This document shows positions 62,400 through 64,000 of a stretch of 64,000 nt of DNA, piece after piece. The translations under genes were made by a program, and so were the position numbers. Numbering within the stretch: the first letter of the stretch is position 1; every line of letters begins with the position of its first letter. Origin of the DNA: an uncultured Candidatus Entotheonella sp. (GTDB lineage Bacteria; Tectomicrobia; Entotheonellia; Entotheonellales; Entotheonellaceae); assembly GCA_958295825.1 (NCBI GenBank), contig OY282375.1, positions 1,969,489 to 2,033,488 on the forward strand. The letters are read 5' to 3'. Below the pieces are notes generated by a model. The model searched no databases, was not told the origin of the DNA, and saw only the letters and a program-made list of their open reading frames with translations.

Positions 62400-63248
62400 G
62401 GCTCAGGACCTATAAAAGGGTATCATGGGGCCTGTGATGAGAGTCAACACGCTGACGCCACAAGGAGAGCGATCATGTCCGAGCACCACTTCTGGCTGTC
62501 CGACGACCCGTTTGACCGAACTCAAACCCCTGTCACCCAACAAGGTGCGCGGCGTCCCACGCGTCGATGACCGAAAGGTCATCAGCGGTATCATCCACGT
62601 CATCCGCTATGGGCTGAGGTGGCGCGACGCGCCCGCCTGTTACGGACCCCACAAGACGCTCTACAACCGCTTCGTGCGCTGGAGCAGGGCCGGGGTTCTT
62701 CGACCGTATCTTCCAAGCCCTGGCTGCCGAAAGCACCGCCACCAAGACGGTCATGATCGATAGCACCCATCTCAAAGCGCATCGTACCGCAGCCAGCTTG
62801 CTGAAAAAGGGGGGCTTTCGCGCTGCATCGGACGCACCCGGGGCGGGCTGAATTCGAAAGCTCCACGCCGTCTGCGACGGCGATGGCAAGCCCGTCGTGC
62901 TGCGGTTGACGGCGGGTCAGGTCAGCGACTACTGCGGGGCTGATACGGTACTTGAGGCCCTCCCGAAAGCCGCTGTCCTGATAGCCGACAAGGGTTATGA
63001 CAGCGACAGGTTGCGCAAGGCCCTTGCCGAACGTGGCGTCAAGTCCTGCATTCCGGGCCGCGCCAAGCGCAAAGAGCCCATCATCTACGACACCGAGTTG
63101 TACAAGAGCCGTAACCTCATTGAGCGCCTGTTTGGCAGGCTGAAGGATTGGCGCCGCATCGCCACTCGTTACGACCGCTGTGCGCATACGTTCTTCAGTG
63201 CCATCTGCATAGCTGCCACGGTTAGTTTCTGGTTATGAGTCCTGAGCC
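62400..63248 (+). mobile_element. IS5-family element (copy B), near full length
   Basis: 849 bp bounded by GGCTCAGGAC and its complement, with TA on both sides (62398-62399 and 63249-63250). Size and ends fit the IS427-type branch of the IS5 family. The transposase frame is broken in several places. Copy A at 8391 derives from the same type by internal deletion. Confidence 0.85.
62475..63238 (+). pseudogene. IS5-family transposase with several frameshifts
   Basis: The protein can be followed in pieces: SEHHFWLSDDPFDR, a one-base insertion near 62518, then LKPLSPNKVRGVPRVDDRK to YNRFVRWSRAG, another insertion near 62697, then TKTVMIDSTHLKAHRTAAS (first Asp), a shift near 62820-62860, and finally LHAVCDGDG, LIADKGYDSDRLRK (second Asp) and NLIERLFGRLKDWRRI (Glu). 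The DDE set is thus encoded but not in one frame. IS427-type elements may use one programmed shift, but not four. Dead unless the indels are sequencing errors. Confidence 0.85.
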
Positions 63249-63294
63249 TAATGATCGACCGACACCCCTAAACGCCAACTCCTTGGAGAGAATC

Positions 63295-64000
63295 ATGCCA
63301 GTGCTCAGAAGTCTGCTGTTCGTTCCGGGCAACCGCGCCAACATGTTGCAAAAGGCGATGGGGAGCGTCCCGGACGCCTTCATTCCCGATCTGGAGGACT
63401 CCGTTCCCGCCGACGAAAAAACGCAGGCGCGCAACGTGACGGCGTCGTTCCTGCCGCAACTCGCCGAGGTCGGGCCGCGGGTCATTCCGCGCGTCAATTC
63501 TCTGCAAACCGGCCTGCTGGAGGAAGACTTGGAGGCCATCGTCGACTCGCATATCTATGGCGTTTCGGTGGGCAAAATTTCCGCCCCTGCAGACGTGGCC
63601 GCGGTGGACGCCGTGTTGGAGAAGCTCGAAGCCAAGGCCGGCCTGCAGCGTGGCCACGTCAAGCTGGTGCCCTGGATCGAGACGGCGCTGGCAATCGTCA
63701 AAGCCTACGACATCTGCACCGCGTCACCGCGCATCGTCGGAGTGGCGTTCGGGGCGGAGGACCTGACGCACGACATGGGCGTCGAGCGCAGCGAGGACGA
63801 CGCCGAGGTGGCGTATTCGCGCAACGTCATGTGCGTGGCGGCGCGGGCCGCCGAGGTACTGGCGCTGGATACACCGTACTTCAGCTTCCGTGACCCGGAG
63901 GGGCTACAACGCAACGCGCGAGCCTCCCGCAAGATCGGCTTCAAAGGCAAGTTCGCCATTCATCCGGCGCAGGTGGACCTCATCAACGCCGCCTTTTCGC
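63295..64000 (+). CDS. HpcH/HpaI aldolase / citrate lyase beta (CitE) family lyase, 3' end outside window
   Basis: The first 235 residues are present. RSLLFVPGNRANMLQKAMGS opens the TIM barrel, PDLEDSVPADEK contains the metal-ligand acidic residue, and PRVIPRVNSLQTGLLEEDL, KLVPWIETALAIV and VGVAFGAEDLTHDMG are the CoA-ester and metal-binding blocks. The FAIHPAQVDLINAAF end region is visible. Family members cleave citramalyl- or malyl-CoA or related substrates; no citC/D/F genes are nearby, so a citrate lyase role is not favoured. The start follows TTGGAGAGAATC. It lies 46 bp after the IS end, so its natural promoter may have been displaced. Confidence 0.88.
   Translation, partial: MPVLRSLLFVPGNRANMLQKAMGSVPDAFIPDLEDSVPADEKTQARNVTASFLPQLAEVGPRVIPRVNSLQTGLLEEDLEAIVDSHIYGVSVGKISAPADVAAVDAVLEKLEAKAGLQRGHVKLVPWIETALAIVKAYDICTASPRIVGVAFGAEDLTHDMGVERSEDDAEVAYSRNVMCVAARAAEVLALDTPYFSFRDPEGLQRNARASRKIGFKGKFAIHPAQVDLINAAFS

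Noticed and set aside
1..64000. tRNA, rRNA and CRISPR arrays
   Set aside because: No cloverleaf-like segments with T-loop consensus, no rRNA blocks and no regularly spaced direct repeats were found by reading.
63295..64000. citrate lyase beta subunit (citE) proper
   Set aside because: No other citrate lyase genes nearby; the broader HpcH/HpaI/CitE family call is safer.

Overview
The window is a GC-rich Gram-negative chromosome segment, shown by the TamA/TamB outer-membrane assembly pair, a beta-barrel porin, a PpiD-type periplasmic chaperone and lipoproteins. The order dprA-topA-trmFO-xerC-hslV-hslU-argB-argF-argG recalls deltaproteobacteria and neighbouring deep lineages such as Methylomirabilota or Tectomicrobia. 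Mycothiol-family redox enzymes and nitrile hydratase fit such an environmental lineage, but I cannot fix the taxon from sequence alone. I see no tRNA, rRNA or CRISPR array.

Layout. 1-483: relic of an MscK/MscS-type mechanosensitive channel. 683-8091: tamA (lipoprotein form) and a giant tamB. 8091-8845: insertion-sequence debris with an internally deleted IS5-family copy. 9107-12254: P-loop kinase, YhhQ-type transporter, sirtuin and AlkA glycosylase, with a small gene relic at 9594-9778. 12533-15359: a wrecked accessory patch. An IS1595-type element carrying a DNA methyltransferase passenger lies against a decayed MmeI-like methyltransferase, which is fused to a ribbon-helix-helix antitoxin relic. 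15370-18153: DsbA-like protein, tyrosine phosphatase and cobalt-type nitrile hydratase beta and alpha. 18304-21270: a helicase-exonuclease fusion resembling MrfA plus MrfB. 21400-25670: CsaA and a dipeptide ABC transporter without ATPases. 25857-30729: mycothione-reductase-like flavoenzyme, a DUF2520 protein and a kinase with two response regulators. 30988-36677: yajC-secD-secF, a small membrane protein, alanine dehydrogenase and a porin. 36868-47623: the long minus-strand housekeeping operon. 47791-51637: ppiD, a ubiquitin-like sulfur carrier and an M3-like pseudopeptidase. 51709-53687: an AT-richer type II restriction-modification pair. 53877-54758: a decayed gene. 54851-62374: TPR lipoprotein, aroE, an internally deleted pilC, mfd and an EmrA-like adaptor. 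62374-63248: a second IS5-family locus. 63295-end: a CitE/HpcH-family lyase, cut by the window edge.

The core machinery (Sec export, HslUV proteolysis, arginine synthesis, TopA, Mfd) reads as intact. The accessory genes show repeated internal deletions and single-base frameshifts: both transposases, the passenger methyltransferase, the MmeI-like gene, pilC, the channel relic and the 53877 gene. The most interesting items are the MrfA-MrfB fusion, the sulfur carrier ending in Gly-Gly-Arg-Arg next to a zinc-less M3-like protein, the passenger-carrying IS1595-type element, a SecF with an apparent extra membrane hairpin, an in-frame palindromic insertion in mfd, and IS ends that form the stop codons of tamB and the emrA-like gene.
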